A stretch of DNA of 62,586 bases, from positions 1-62,586 of the forward strand of contig MKSR01000042.1 in assembly GCA_001898145.1 (NCBI GenBank), written 5' to 3'. A program made the position numbers and the translations under genes. This document shows positions 33,328-42,433 of the stretch, in pieces. A model generated the notes under the pieces. That model was given only the letters and a program-made list of their open reading frames with translations. It did no database searches and was not told the DNA's origin. Position 1 is the first letter of the stretch, and each line of letters begins with the position of its first letter. This DNA comes from Dyadobacter sp. 50-39 (lineage in GTDB: Bacteria; Bacteroidota; Bacteroidia; Cytophagales; Spirosomataceae).

Positions 33328-34911
33328 TTACTTGCTGTGTAAAAGCACCTCTTTTTCAACCGGTTGCTTACGTTTCAGCCTGGTAAGCAGCATACCCGCC
33401 AAAAAGATCGTCAGTGTTCCCACCACCATGATCATATTCTGATGGAGGGGGTTTCGCAAATAGGAATAAGTGTCAGGAAGCTGGGTTGAGAATGTCATCC
33501 AGATAATGACCACAATTCCGATCAGTGTGGCAGTAAGCGCTTCGGCATTCCCCGTGCTTTTGGAGATCATCCCCAGCAGGAACAGCCCGAGCATTCCGCC
33601 GGCAAAGATGCCCGAGAGCATCCACCACACATCCAGCACACTTTTCACGCCGATCATCGCAATGCCGGTGACCATGCCCAGCAAGCCAAATACGGTGGTG
33701 GCAATGTAAAGCAGGCGAAGCGATTGCTGCGACGTCAGGTCGGATTTGACATATTTTTGATAAATATCCACCGAGAAAACCGTCGCGGAAGCATTCATTC
33801 CCGAGCTGATCGTACTCATTGCCGCCGACATAATCGCAGCGATAATCAGCCCCAGCAGGCCTACCGGCACTTTGGTAACCATGAAATGCGGCATTACCTT
33901 ATCACCATAATCTGCCGGTGTGAGCGTTGCCGCCAGGTTGGCGATGGCGTCCGATGTTCCTCCCGGAAGCTTCTCAGCTGCTACTTGCATTTTAATCGTC
34001 TGCAACAGTTCCGGATTACCCTGGTAGTAAGCAAAAAGACAGGTTCCCAGCAAAAAGAATATCAGCGACACGGGCACGTACAGATACACGCAAAGCCATA
34101 CCGAACCGGCAGCCTCTTTCGCCGAGGAGGTGGTGTGGTAGCGCTGCACATAGTTCTGGTCCATCCCGAAGTTATTCAGGTTCATAAAAAACCCATAAAG
34201 CAGGATCACCCAAAACGAGGCGGTGGTAAAGTCGGGTGCCAGGGTGCCAAGGCTGAACTTGTCGTTCGTTTTACCAATTTCAATGATGCTGGGCATTCCT
34301 CCCGAAACTCCTGCCACGACCAGATAAAGAATGACCAGCGCACCGATGGTTTTGATAATGCCCTGCACTACCTCCGTCCAGATTACCGCCTCCATTCCAC
34401 CCATCACCGTGTACAAAACGATGCAAATGCCTACTACAACCATGATCGTAGACATCGGGTATCCCGTCAGTGCCTGCAAGCTCAGTGCGATCCCGAAAAA
34501 GATCGATCCCATGCGGGCGAGCTGCGTGAGGAGGAAGCAAACGACCGCATATGTGCGCGCCCATGGCCCGAAACGGTGTTCGAGGTGGGTGTAAGCCGAA
34601 ACTTCACCGGTGCTCCTGTAAAAAGGGATGAAAAACTTCGTCGCCACCCATGCCGCCAGCGGCATGGATAAGCTGAAAACAAACGAACTCCAGTTGCTTC
34701 CGAATGCTTTGCCCGGTACGCCGAGGAATGTATTGCTGCTCAAAAAAGTCGCATAAATGGAGATACCGATAGCCCATCCGGGAATACGCCCCGAAGCTTT
34801 GGTAAACTGCTCTGCACTGGTATTTTTTCTTGAAAAGTAAATCCCTACCGCTACCATTCCAGCGAGGTAGGCGATCACAATGAGGAGGTCAATGAAAGGT
34901 AAGGATTTCAT
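33328..34911 (-). CDS. Sodium:solute symporter (SSS family)
   Basis: The 527-residue protein has about thirteen membrane helices. SSS features include SIYATFLSSNTFLGVPGKAF (sodium-site region), AYTHLEHRFGPWARTY and IMSAAMSTISSGMNASATVFS. Relatives carry sugars, sialic acid, proline, or other organic acids with sodium. The partner gene is a NanA/DapA-type lyase, so a keto-acid-forming substrate is plausible. It is the first gene of its group on the minus strand. Confidence 0.88.
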   Translation of the reverse strand: MKSLPFIDLLIVIAYLAGMVAVGIYFSRKNTSAEQFTKASGRIPGWAIGISIYATFLSSNTFLGVPGKAFGSNWSSFVFSLSMPLAAWVATKFFIPFYRSTGEVSAYTHLEHRFGPWARTYAVVCFLLTQLARMGSIFFGIALSLQALTGYPMSTIMVVVGICIVLYTVMGGMEAVIWTEVVQGIIKTIGALVILYLVVAGVSGGMPSIIEIGKTNDKFSLGTLAPDFTTASFWVILLYGFFMNLNNFGMDQNYVQRYHTTSSAKEAAGSVWLCVYLYVPVSLIFFLLGTCLFAYYQGNPELLQTIKMQVAAEKLPGGTSDAIANLAATLTPADYGDKVMPHFMVTKVPVGLLGLIIAAIMSAAMSTISSGMNASATVFSVDIYQKYVKSDLTSQQSLRLLYIATTVFGLLGMVTGIAMIGVKSVLDVWWMLSGIFAGGMLGLFLLGMISKSTGNAEALTATLIGIVVIIWMTFSTQLPDTYSYLRNPLHQNMIMVVGTLTIFLAGMLLTRLKRKQPVEKEVLLHSK

Positions 34912-35037
34912 TCTACTTTTCGGGTATTTATAACTTTACCACAAAGAAACAGGATGAAGCTGGTGGTTTTGTAGCGTTTTGTAGCGTATTATTGTACGAT
35001 ATTATCAAACCATGTTATTAATTTGTAAATAACGGGT

Positions 35038-35799
35038 TTATGATTCTACCATAGTCTTGTCTTTGAAGAAATAACCAATGCCGACGGTCGAGATGACGAT
35101 CAACGCGATCAGTACTATTTTGGTGGCCAGTCCTTCATTAGGATGTTCGAGCAGGTAGCGGATGTCCTGCGCTTCCTTACCGGCCCAAACGGCCAGCACC
35201 GTGCGCGGGATCATGCCCAGGGTTCCGCCTGTAAGCACCTGTTTGAAACGTGCACCGGCCATGGCAAAAAACAGGTTGGTAATCGCGAAGGGCAGCACGG
35301 GTGACAGTTTCGCAAAGAAGATCAGCCTCAGCTCATTTTTATAGAACCGGCGCAGCAGCGTTCCCACTTGCGGATAAACCTGGATCAGGTAACTCCTCAC
35401 CGAAGCCGCGTGCAGGAAATGCGCCGATACATATATAATGGCGATCGCGCCGATATTCAGTACGAAAAGCATAGGCAGCGAGGCCCAGCCCAGGAAGTAG
35501 CCGTACACCAACGCCAGAAACGTAGGAGGTGTAAGCGCGGCCGAAGAAGCTATGGTAAGCAGGACGGTTACGCCCAGCCACCATTCCAGGGGAAGTTCGC
35601 GGAGGATCTTTTCGTGATTGATCGCCCATGCCGTCAGAAGAGAGGTCGTCACCAATGGCACGATCGTCATCAATAAGCTTACGACGACCGGGAGTGAGAA
35701 TCTTTTTGGTGTAGACGTTTCCAAGGCTAATTTGACTTTTTCCTGATTTGATAACCAGTTGTTTTGACAAAAGGTTTTTGTGAACTTGCTTTTCTGCAA
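35038..35799 (-). CDS. TVP38/TMEM64 family membrane protein
   Basis: The protein has up to 253 residues and about six membrane segments, with a VTT (SNARE-associated-like) domain: FLALVYGYFLGWASLPMLFV, RFYKNELRLIFFAKLSPVLPF and MIPRTVLAVWAGKEAQD. Such proteins are linked to lipid scrambling or membrane trafficking in eukaryotes; bacterial roles are mostly unknown. No ATG begins the frame: the first start after the upstream stop is TTG at 35799, and a second TTG at 35721 begins METSTPKRF. The true start is uncertain. Confidence 0.75.
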   Translation of the reverse strand: MQKSKFTKTFCQNNWLSNQEKVKLALETSTPKRFSLPVVVSLLMTIVPLVTTSLLTAWAINHEKILRELPLEWWLGVTVLLTIASSAALTPPTFLALVYGYFLGWASLPMLFVLNIGAIAIIYVSAHFLHAASVRSYLIQVYPQVGTLLRRFYKNELRLIFFAKLSPVLPFAITNLFFAMAGARFKQVLTGGTLGMIPRTVLAVWAGKEAQDIRYLLEHPNEGLATKIVLIALIVISTVGIGYFFKDKTMVES

Positions 35800-35808
35800 T
35801 TATATTTT

Positions 35809-35872
35809 GATGCCACGAAGGCACGAATTAACACTAAGATTTATTCGTGCTCCTTCGTGCCTTAGTGGCATC
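35809..35872. repeat. Intergenic inverted repeat
   Basis: Arms of 19 bases (35809-35827 and 35854-35872) are complementary with one mismatch around 26 bases. The core TGCCACGAAGGCACGAA is a familiar type of dispersed palindromic unit in Bacteroidota. It lies between the divergent TVP38 and cystathionine genes. Confidence 0.75.
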
Positions 35873-35887
35873 TCAAATCACTAAAAA

Positions 35888-37033
35888 ATGAAATTCGCAA
35901 CCAAAGCAATACACGCCGGCATTGAGCCGGATCCGAGTACCGGTGCCATTATGACGCCGATTTATCAGACCTCCACCTACGTCCAGGAAAGCCCCGGCAA
36001 GCATAAAGGCTACGAGTACGCCCGGAGCAGCAACCCCACCCGCACCGCATTGCAGACCGCGTTGGCCGCATTGGAAAACGGCAACCATGGCCTGTGCTAC
36101 GCCTCCGGCCTCGCCGCCACCGACGCGGTCCTGAAACTGTTCAAACCCGGCGACGAAATCATCGCGCCCAGCGACATTTACGGCGGGACCTACCGGATGA
36201 TGAAACGCATTTTCGAGCCGCTGGGCCTTAATTTCAGATTCATTGATATTGAAGAAACAGACCGGATCGACGAACTGATTTCCGGAAATACAAAGCTCGT
36301 CTGGCTGGAAACGCCCACCAACCCGCTATTGAAAATCATCGACATCGAACACATCACACGCATTTGCAAGCAACGGAATGTATTGACGTGCGTAGACAAC
36401 ACCTTCGCATCACCCTACCTGCAAAACCCGCTCGATGTGGGCGCCGATATCGTTATGCATTCGGTCACGAAATACCTTGGCGGCCATTCCGATACCGTGA
36501 TGGGCGCCTTGATTGTAAATAACGATGACCTGGCTGCCCGGTTAAAATTTATCCAGAACGCGACCGGCGCGGTACCGGGCCCACAGGATTGTTTTCTGGT
36601 TTTGAGAGGATTAAAAACGCTGCACATACGAATGCAGCGTCATTGTGAAAATGCGCAGCAGGTAGCCGCGTGGCTTGCAGCACATACCAAAGTGGGGAGT
36701 GTATATTATCCCGGCCTGCCCGACCATCCCGGGCACGAACTGGCGGCGAAGCAAATGCGCGGCTTCGGGGGCGTGGTTTCGTTTGAGTTGAAAGACGACC
36801 GCTACGAAAGGGCTGTCCGGACGATGGAAAACCTGCAAATATTTGCCCTGGGTGAATCACTGGGTGGCGTGGAATCGCTTTGTACGCACCCCGCAAGCAT
36901 GTCACACGCAGGTATGCCGCGTGAAGAACGATTGAAAATAGGCCTGAAAGACACGCTGATCAGGCTCAGCGTCGGCATTGAAGATATAGAAGATTTGATT
37001 GCCGACCTCGATCAGGCAATTGGTACCGATTAG
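35888..37033 (+). CDS. Cystathionine gamma-synthase/lyase family PLP enzyme
   Basis: The 381-residue protein carries the Cys/Met metabolism PLP family pattern: TPIYQTSTYVQESPG, the aromatic/glycine phosphate-site region (YASGLAATDAVL), and the PLP lysine K195 in HSVTKYLGGHSD. Sequence and length fit cystathionine gamma-synthase (MetB) or gamma-lyase; the two cannot be separated by eye. It acts in transsulfuration. The gene is monocistronic, with the DUF3127 gene 79 bases downstream. Confidence 0.9.
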   Translation: MKFATKAIHAGIEPDPSTGAIMTPIYQTSTYVQESPGKHKGYEYARSSNPTRTALQTALAALENGNHGLCYASGLAATDAVLKLFKPGDEIIAPSDIYGGTYRMMKRIFEPLGLNFRFIDIEETDRIDELISGNTKLVWLETPTNPLLKIIDIEHITRICKQRNVLTCVDNTFASPYLQNPLDVGADIVMHSVTKYLGGHSDTVMGALIVNNDDLAARLKFIQNATGAVPGPQDCFLVLRGLKTLHIRMQRHCENAQQVAAWLAAHTKVGSVYYPGLPDHPGHELAAKQMRGFGGVVSFELKDDRYERAVRTMENLQIFALGESLGGVESLCTHPASMSHAGMPREERLKIGLKDTLIRLSVGIEDIEDLIADLDQAIGTD

Positions 37034-37112
37034 CCGCCGGCGTTGCAATCGACGGGCAAAAATCTTACTTTTGGAACCATTTTTGAAACGACACTAAACA
37101 AACATATTATCA

Positions 37113-37472
37113 ATGGAAGTATCAGGAACAGTCATTTCATTGCTGCCGGAAGTTACCGGCCAGGGAAAAAACGGAATGTGGCGCAAGCAGGAATTCATTC
37201 TTGAAATACCTTCTCAATACCCTAAAAAAGTGTGCATTTCACTTTGGGGTGATAAAATTGACCAGGCTAACCTGCAAGTGAACGACTCGGTTACCGCTTC
37301 TATCGATGTGGAAAGCCGCGAGTACAACTCCCGCTGGTACACTGAGGTGCGCGCATGGAAAGTTGAGAAAGCAGGGGCCAGCGGCGGCAATGCCAGCTAC
37401 AATGCAGGCGGCGCACCATTGCCTCCGGTAACCACTTTCACCGAAGACGAATCGGACGATCTGCCGTTCTAA
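37113..37472 (+). CDS. DUF3127 OB-fold protein with SSB-like acidic tail
   Basis: The 119-residue protein belongs to DUF3127, a small OB-like family common in Bacteroidota: SGTVISLLPEVTGQGKNGMW, RKQEFILEIPSQYPKK, and REYNSRWYTEVRAWKVE. After a glycine-rich linker the last residues are TEDESDDLPF, very like the C-terminal tip (DDDIPF) by which SSB recruits repair and replication proteins. Its role is unknown. It may bind single-stranded DNA or an SSB partner. crcB follows 25 bases later. Confidence 0.8.
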   Translation: MEVSGTVISLLPEVTGQGKNGMWRKQEFILEIPSQYPKKVCISLWGDKIDQANLQVNDSVTASIDVESREYNSRWYTEVRAWKVEKAGASGGNASYNAGGAPLPPVTTFTEDESDDLPF

Positions 37473-37497
37473 TATCATCACTCAACGGCCAGTCGCA

Positions 37498-37881
37498 ATG
37501 AACAACCTGATCATCGTTTTTATAGGAGGAGGATTAGGCAGTCTGGCGCGTTACGGAATCGGAAGGGCATTTGCTCAATGGCCGTCAGTGTTCCCGTTCG
37601 GGACATTGGCGGCCAATATTTTGGCCTGCCTTATCCTGGGCACATTCGGGGGCTGGGCCACATTCAAATCTGCGGATCTGGTCGCCACATCCAGGTTATT
37701 TGTAGTCGTCGGATTTTGCGGCGGTTTCAGTACCTTTTCCAGTTTCAGCAATGAAACCATTCAACTTTTCCTCAACGATCGCTGGGTCGAAGCTTCCCTG
37801 AACATCATCATCAGTATGGCAGCATGTTTTGCCGCCACACTTTTTGGATTGTGGCTGGGAAAAACCTTTCTGGCAATATAA
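37498..37881 (+). CDS. crcB: Fluoride exporter CrcB/FluC
   Basis: The 127-residue protein has four membrane helices and the FluC signature GGGLGSLARYGIGR, GTLAANILACLILG and GFCGGFSTFSSFSNE. FluC forms dual-topology dimers with two fluoride pores. No fluoride riboswitch is seen in the short gap upstream, which is only 25 bases from the DUF3127 gene. Confidence 0.93.
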   Translation: MNNLIIVFIGGGLGSLARYGIGRAFAQWPSVFPFGTLAANILACLILGTFGGWATFKSADLVATSRLFVVVGFCGGFSTFSSFSNETIQLFLNDRWVEASLNIIISMAACFAATLFGLWLGKTFLAI

Positions 37882-37890
37882 CTGAGGTTA

Positions 37891-38544
37891 TTAATTCGAC
37901 TGGTAAGCCATCGACATGGTAAACTTGTCGATCATCTCATGCGGATGCACTTCCAGGATCCGCGCCAGCACCATCACCACCAATGTATTGGAGGCAATTT
38001 TTCGGGGAATGCCGGCGAAAGTCGCGAACAAGTCCACCGTTACAGACTCCTTTTCGTCGAGCAGTTTCATGAGCTTTTCTTCCTTTTCCCCGTACTGAAA
38101 ACTGACATCGCGTTCGCCGCGGCCCCTGCGCATGATTTCCTTCATTTCGCGGCTGGCCTGGATGGATTTGTCCTCTACCCGGATGTAGGCCTGACGCGCA
38201 CCGGTGTCGTCCACCACATAATGCGGCTTATCGATACTGCGCGGAATCGTCAGCACGAGCACGTCGCGGTCGGGCGTGATGGCCACGCGCTCCTTTTTGA
38301 AACTGATTTTTGGATAAATGTACTTGTCGATGGCGCGTGAGAGGGTGTATTCATCCTCGTCGGCATCTTTAAGGCCCTTCAAGGTCTTGTCGTCACCCAC
38401 TCCGACCAGCAGCTTACCGCCACCTGAATTTGCGAAAGCAACCACTTCGCGGACGATCTTCTCGGGGTGATTGGATTTCAGTTTGAATTCCAGATGTTCC
38501 CCCTCACCTTTCTTAACCAGCTCTTTCAACAATCGAAGCTCCAT
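37891..38544 (-). CDS. Schlafen AlbA_2 domain protein
   Basis: The 217-residue protein begins with an AlbA_2 domain: EGEHLEFKLKSNHPEKIVREVVAFANSGGG, then LLVGVGDD. This domain is related to Schlafen nuclease folds and is common in bacterial regulators and putative nucleic-acid-binding proteins. The C-terminal part (EKLMKLLDEKESVTVDLFA, FAGIPRKIASNTLVVMVL) looks like a winged helix. It stands alone. A regulatory or defence role is possible but not shown. Confidence 0.78.
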   Translation of the reverse strand: MELRLLKELVKKGEGEHLEFKLKSNHPEKIVREVVAFANSGGGKLLVGVGDDKTLKGLKDADEDEYTLSRAIDKYIYPKISFKKERVAITPDRDVLVLTIPRSIDKPHYVVDDTGARQAYIRVEDKSIQASREMKEIMRRGRGERDVSFQYGEKEEKLMKLLDEKESVTVDLFATFAGIPRKIASNTLVVMVLARILEVHPHEMIDKFTMSMAYQSN

Positions 38545-38703
38545 CGGGTTGGAATGGATAAATTATGAGTTATGACTAAATCACTTTCGGTAACTTACCT
38601 CGTCCTCCTCATTTGTTAACGCTAACAATTTACATTCCTTTTGTCAGATTTAAAAAATTATAGGGACTGAGTTACGTAAAAAAAGCAGACCATATATCAT
38701 AAA

Positions 38704-38730
38704 AAAACGGCACCGATAGAGTGCCGTTTT
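38704..38730 (-). terminator. Terminator of the DUF2795 gene
   Basis: A perfect 10-bp stem (38704-38713 with 38721-38730) has a 7-base loop. On the minus strand it is followed by T-rich sequence, 4 bases after the DUF2795 stop. Confidence 0.85.
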
Positions 38731-38733
38731 GGA

Positions 38734-38955
38734 TTAGTATTCGTCTTCGTTGAAAAAGAAATCGTCTTTGGTGGGATAGTCGGGCCAAATCTCTTCAATG
38801 CTTTCATAAGGCTGCCCATCATCTTCAAGCTCCTGAAGGTTTTCAACTACTTCTAACGGAGCGCCTGTTCTGATTGCAAAGTCAATTAGCTCGTCTTTGG
38901 TAGCTGGCCAGGGAGCATCTTCAAGGTACGATGCGAGTTCGAGAGTCCAGTACAT
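38734..38955 (-). CDS. DUF2795 family small acidic protein
   Basis: The 73-residue protein has the DUF2795-like pattern MYWTLELASYLEDAPWPATK, then ELIDFAIRTGAP, and a very acidic C terminus (DDFFFNEDEY). It is conserved in Bacteroidota and of unknown role. It has its own promoter (TACTTTTG at 39000-38993) and terminator, as expected for a well-expressed gene. Confidence 0.82.
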   Translation of the reverse strand: MYWTLELASYLEDAPWPATKDELIDFAIRTGAPLEVVENLQELEDDGQPYESIEEIWPDYPTKDDFFFNEDEY

Positions 38956-38992
38956 ATTATTTTCGCCTATTAATGGTTACTTTACTTTTCTG

Positions 38993-39000
38993 CAAAAGTA
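38993..39000 (-). promoter_or_regulatory. -7 element of the DUF2795 gene
   Basis: On the minus strand TACTTTTG matches TAnnTTTG 38 bases before the start codon. No TTG appears at -33. The gap to cutC (38956-39208) holds no other gene. Confidence 0.5.
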
Positions 39001-39208
39001 AAAAATTTGCTATCTTTTAAAAGCTTAAAGCGAAAAAAAAGAAAAATAATTGTCGGGTTACAAAATATATTTTTCTTATATTATTAATTGTCTGCAAATC
39101 AGATAGTTAAAACTTTATGGATCTATAAAGTTAAGGGCAAAATCCGGTCGCGCTTCCCCTCTCCCCGAAAAAACCCTTAATTTCCCTCACCATTACAAAT
39201 ACCATATT

Positions 39209-39940
39209 ATGACTATTGAAATTTGTGCTTACTCGCTGGAATCCTGCATCAATGCGCAGGCCGGCGGAGCAGGCAGGGTTGAACTGTGCGGCGGGCTCGG
39301 AGAAGGTGGCACCACACCCAGCGCCGGACTTATCGAAATCGTTAGAAAAAACATCGACATTCCGCTATATGTGATGATCAGGCCGCGCGGGGGCGATTTC
39401 GTATATGACTTCTTTGAAGAGGAAATCATGCGGAAAGACATTGATCTGGCCAAAAAGCTGGGCGCTAATGGCGTCGTTCTGGGGATTTTGACGCCCGAGG
39501 GTAATGTGGACGTGGCACGTACCAAGGCCCTTGTCGAATACGCCGCTCCCATGAAGGTAACGTTCCACCGGGCATTCGACCTCACGCCGGACCCGATGAA
39601 GGCGCTCAAAGATGTGATTGCCACCGGTGCAGAGCGTATCCTCACGTCCGGTCAGAAGGCATCTGCCGCTCAGGCGACAGAATTGCTTGGCAAGCTTTCC
39701 AAAGAAGCCGAAGGAAAAATCGAGATCATGGCAGGCGGCGGGGTGAACCACCATAATGCAGCCGAACTGAAAGCAGCAGGTGTGCATGCACTGCATTTAA
39801 CAGCCAAGAAATTCAGGCCCGCACGCCAGAAATTTTTCCCGGGAGGCATTTCGATGGCCGGTGAAATTCCGGATGAAAAATCGGTGATGTATTCGGACCT
39901 GGGCCTGATCGAGGCCATGGTGCAAGCCGTTTCGGAATAA
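39209..39940 (+). CDS. cutC: CutC family protein
   Basis: The 243-residue TIM-barrel protein matches the CutC family: EICAYSLESCINAQAGGAGR, VELCGGLGEGGTTPS, VMIRPRGGDFVY and FHRAFDLTPD. It was first linked to copper homeostasis, although the direct role is disputed. A possible metal site is formed by the conserved glutamate, cysteine and histidines (ELCGG, FHRAFD). The next gene starts 33 bases downstream. Confidence 0.93.
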   Translation: MTIEICAYSLESCINAQAGGAGRVELCGGLGEGGTTPSAGLIEIVRKNIDIPLYVMIRPRGGDFVYDFFEEEIMRKDIDLAKKLGANGVVLGILTPEGNVDVARTKALVEYAAPMKVTFHRAFDLTPDPMKALKDVIATGAERILTSGQKASAAQATELLGKLSKEAEGKIEIMAGGGVNHHNAAELKAAGVHALHLTAKKFRPARQKFFPGGISMAGEIPDEKSVMYSDLGLIEAMVQAVSE

Positions 39941-39973
39941 TGCCTTTTTAAAAAGCAAATCAGTATCCTCTCT

Positions 39974-42430
39974 ATGAAGTTTGTAAAGGCAATTTTGTTT
40001 ATCGCGATCACAGCAGGACTCGTGTATGTGCTTGACAAACCATGGGCACCCGCGCCAGCTCTCGGACCCTTCCTGAGCCCATTTTGCGGTTTATGGCAAA
40101 ACAGCGAGAAGGTTATCGACCCCAAAACACGGGAAACCCTGCAACTGGACAGCCTGCGCGACGAGGTGACGATCCGCTTCGACGATTCCGGCGTGCCGCA
40201 CATTTTTGCCCAAAACGACTTCGACCTTTTTTATGCACAAGGCTATATTACTGCCAAGGACCGGCTTTGGCAGATGGACCTGCAGACCCGTGCGGCGGCG
40301 GGCCGGCTTTCCGAAATCCTCGGTCCGGCTACGCTGAGCCTCGACCAGCAAAGCCGCAGACTCGGAATGGGTTACGGCGCAGAAGCCAACCTGAAAGTGG
40401 CCATGACGGACCCGCGCTCGCGGGAAGCCTTGCTCGGCTACACAGCCGGTGTAAATGCATTTATCCGTCAACTCTCGCCAAAAGATTACCCCATCGAGTT
40501 CAAACTGCTGGGATACAAGCCCGAGCCCTGGAAGCCGATCAACACCATGTACATGCTCGAACAGATGACGCTCACTCTCGCGGGGCGCTCGAATGAGCTC
40601 GCTATGACGAATGCATTGAAAAAGTATGGCCGGGAAACCATTGCAAAACTTTTCCCCGATTATCCTATGTTGCAGGAAAGCCCCATTATCCCTTCGGGTA
40701 CCGCCTGGGATTTTCCTAAGCTGCCGGTTCCGGAAGCCGCACCTGCCATGATACCCGGCGACAGCGTCGCATTATCCGCCCGGCCTCTGACCGCATTACC
40801 CGACCGTGCTCCCAAAGAAGAAGGCATCGGCAGTAACAACTGGGCCGTAAGTGCCGAAAAGTCCATTACCGGCTATCCTATCCTGGCCAACGATCCGCAC
40901 CTCGAACTATCGCTGCCGTCGATCTGGTATCAGGTACAGCTCCATTCGCCCGATATAAATGTATATGGGGTGTCACTGCCGGGCATTCCGAGTGTGATCA
41001 TAGGCTTCAACGAGCGTGTAGCGTGGGGTGTTACCAATGTGGATGCCGACGTTTTTGATTTGTACAAGATTAAATTCAAAAATGAATACCGGAATTTTTA
41101 CTGGCACGATAACCAATGGAAACCGACGCACAAACGCGAGGAGATTATCCAAGTGAAAGGTCAGCTGAAACCCTATCGTGAACAGATTATTTACACGCAT
41201 CACGGACCGGTAACCGATTCAGACGGCACTTTCGGAGAGTTGCCCAACCTTGCCATCAAGTGGATCGGGCACGAGCCGGGCAACAGCTTCATTACTTTTT
41301 ATGAACTCAACAAGGCCAAAACTTACGACGATTACCGCAAGGCGCTAACCCATTATGTGGGCCCGGCGCAAAACTTTGTATTTGCCGACAGTGAGAAGAA
41401 CATCGCCATTACCGTGAATGGTAAAATCCCTTTGAAATATAAGGAGCAGGGGAAATTCGTGCTGGACGGCTCATCCCGCGCCGACGACTGGCAGGGCTGG
41501 ATCCCCCCCGATCAGAATCCATTTGTGAAAAATCCGCCGAGAGGTTTCGTAAGCAGCGCTAATCAATCCTCCGCGGATACGACCTACCCTTATTACATTA
41601 ACTGGAGTTTCGCGCCGTCGGAACGCGCCATACGGATCAACGAACGCCTTCAGGCGATGACCAATGCTAATGCAGACAGCCTCAGGATGTTGCAAAACGA
41701 CAATTTCAGTGTACTGGCGCGTACCTTGCTACCCAAGCTGCTAAGCATCCTGGAAACCCGCGCATTAACGCCCAAACAAAAGGCTGCGCATATTGTACTT
41801 TCAAACTGGAACTATCAGAACTCCCCGGAATCGATCGCGGCGTCGATCTTCGAAACCTGGTTCCCTTTGCTGGGCCAAGCTATATGGAACGATGATTTCT
41901 CTTCACCCGAAGCGCCCATGGAGTACCCCTCGCGCGACCGGACCTTGTACCTGATTTTGAAACAGCCGAATGAAAAGTGGTTTGATAATGTGAGCACACC
42001 GGAAAAGGAAACATTACCCGACCTTGTTTACCAAAGTTTCAATGCCTCCCTCGACACGCTCACGGCCCGCAAAGGCGCCATGAGCCCCGAATGGGAATGG
42101 TCTAAGGTGAAGGGAGCCGAAATAAGGCATTTGAGCAGGAGCATCAAGCCGTTCAATGCACCGCCGCTCAGGACAGGCGGGGGCAGCAGTATCGTGAACG
42201 CTATGACCAAACGAAAAGGGCCTTCATGGCGAATGGTGGTCGAATTGGGCCCTACACCGCGTGCTTACGGCATTTACCCCGGCGGCCAGTCGGGAAACCC
42301 GGGCAGCCCCTATTACCTCAATCTGCTGAAAACGTGGGAGAAGGGGGAACTCAATGAACTGATTTTCCTGACATCGCCGGAACAGAAAGTGCCGCACCTG
42401 GGGTCGACTCTTGTATTGCAAAAACGTTAA
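39974..42430 (+). CDS. Penicillin acylase family N-terminal nucleophile hydrolase
   Basis: The 818-residue precursor is of acylase type. After a hydrophobic N terminus (FVKAILFIAITAGLVYVL) the alpha chain has VTIRFDDSGVPHIFAQNDFD. Self-cleavage before S287 in GIGSNNWAV would release the beta chain, which carries ILANDPHLEL, GFNERVAWGVTNVDADVFD and a conserved asparagine near FVSSANQSS. Relatives hydrolyse penicillins, acyl-homoserine lactones or other amides in the periplasm. The native substrate is unknown. The 4-helix membrane protein gene follows 3 bases later. Confidence 0.9.
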   Translation: MKFVKAILFIAITAGLVYVLDKPWAPAPALGPFLSPFCGLWQNSEKVIDPKTRETLQLDSLRDEVTIRFDDSGVPHIFAQNDFDLFYAQGYITAKDRLWQMDLQTRAAAGRLSEILGPATLSLDQQSRRLGMGYGAEANLKVAMTDPRSREALLGYTAGVNAFIRQLSPKDYPIEFKLLGYKPEPWKPINTMYMLEQMTLTLAGRSNELAMTNALKKYGRETIAKLFPDYPMLQESPIIPSGTAWDFPKLPVPEAAPAMIPGDSVALSARPLTALPDRAPKEEGIGSNNWAVSAEKSITGYPILANDPHLELSLPSIWYQVQLHSPDINVYGVSLPGIPSVIIGFNERVAWGVTNVDADVFDLYKIKFKNEYRNFYWHDNQWKPTHKREEIIQVKGQLKPYREQIIYTHHGPVTDSDGTFGELPNLAIKWIGHEPGNSFITFYELNKAKTYDDYRKALTHYVGPAQNFVFADSEKNIAITVNGKIPLKYKEQGKFVLDGSSRADDWQGWIPPDQNPFVKNPPRGFVSSANQSSADTTYPYYINWSFAPSERAIRINERLQAMTNANADSLRMLQNDNFSVLARTLLPKLLSILETRALTPKQKAAHIVLSNWNYQNSPESIAASIFETWFPLLGQAIWNDDFSSPEAPMEYPSRDRTLYLILKQPNEKWFDNVSTPEKETLPDLVYQSFNASLDTLTARKGAMSPEWEWSKVKGAEIRHLSRSIKPFNAPPLRTGGGSSIVNAMTKRKGPSWRMVVELGPTPRAYGIYPGGQSGNPGSPYYLNLLKTWEKGELNELIFLTSPEQKVPHLGSTLVLQKR

Positions 42431-42433
42431 CTT

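Noticed and set aside
33724-34671. A 315-codon frame on the plus strand
   Set aside because: It is antisense to the sodium:solute symporter and is very rich in Arg and His without any domain.
35800-35887. SAM riboswitch before the cystathionine gene
   Set aside because: The gap is filled by a dispersed inverted repeat and lacks the SAM aptamer core.
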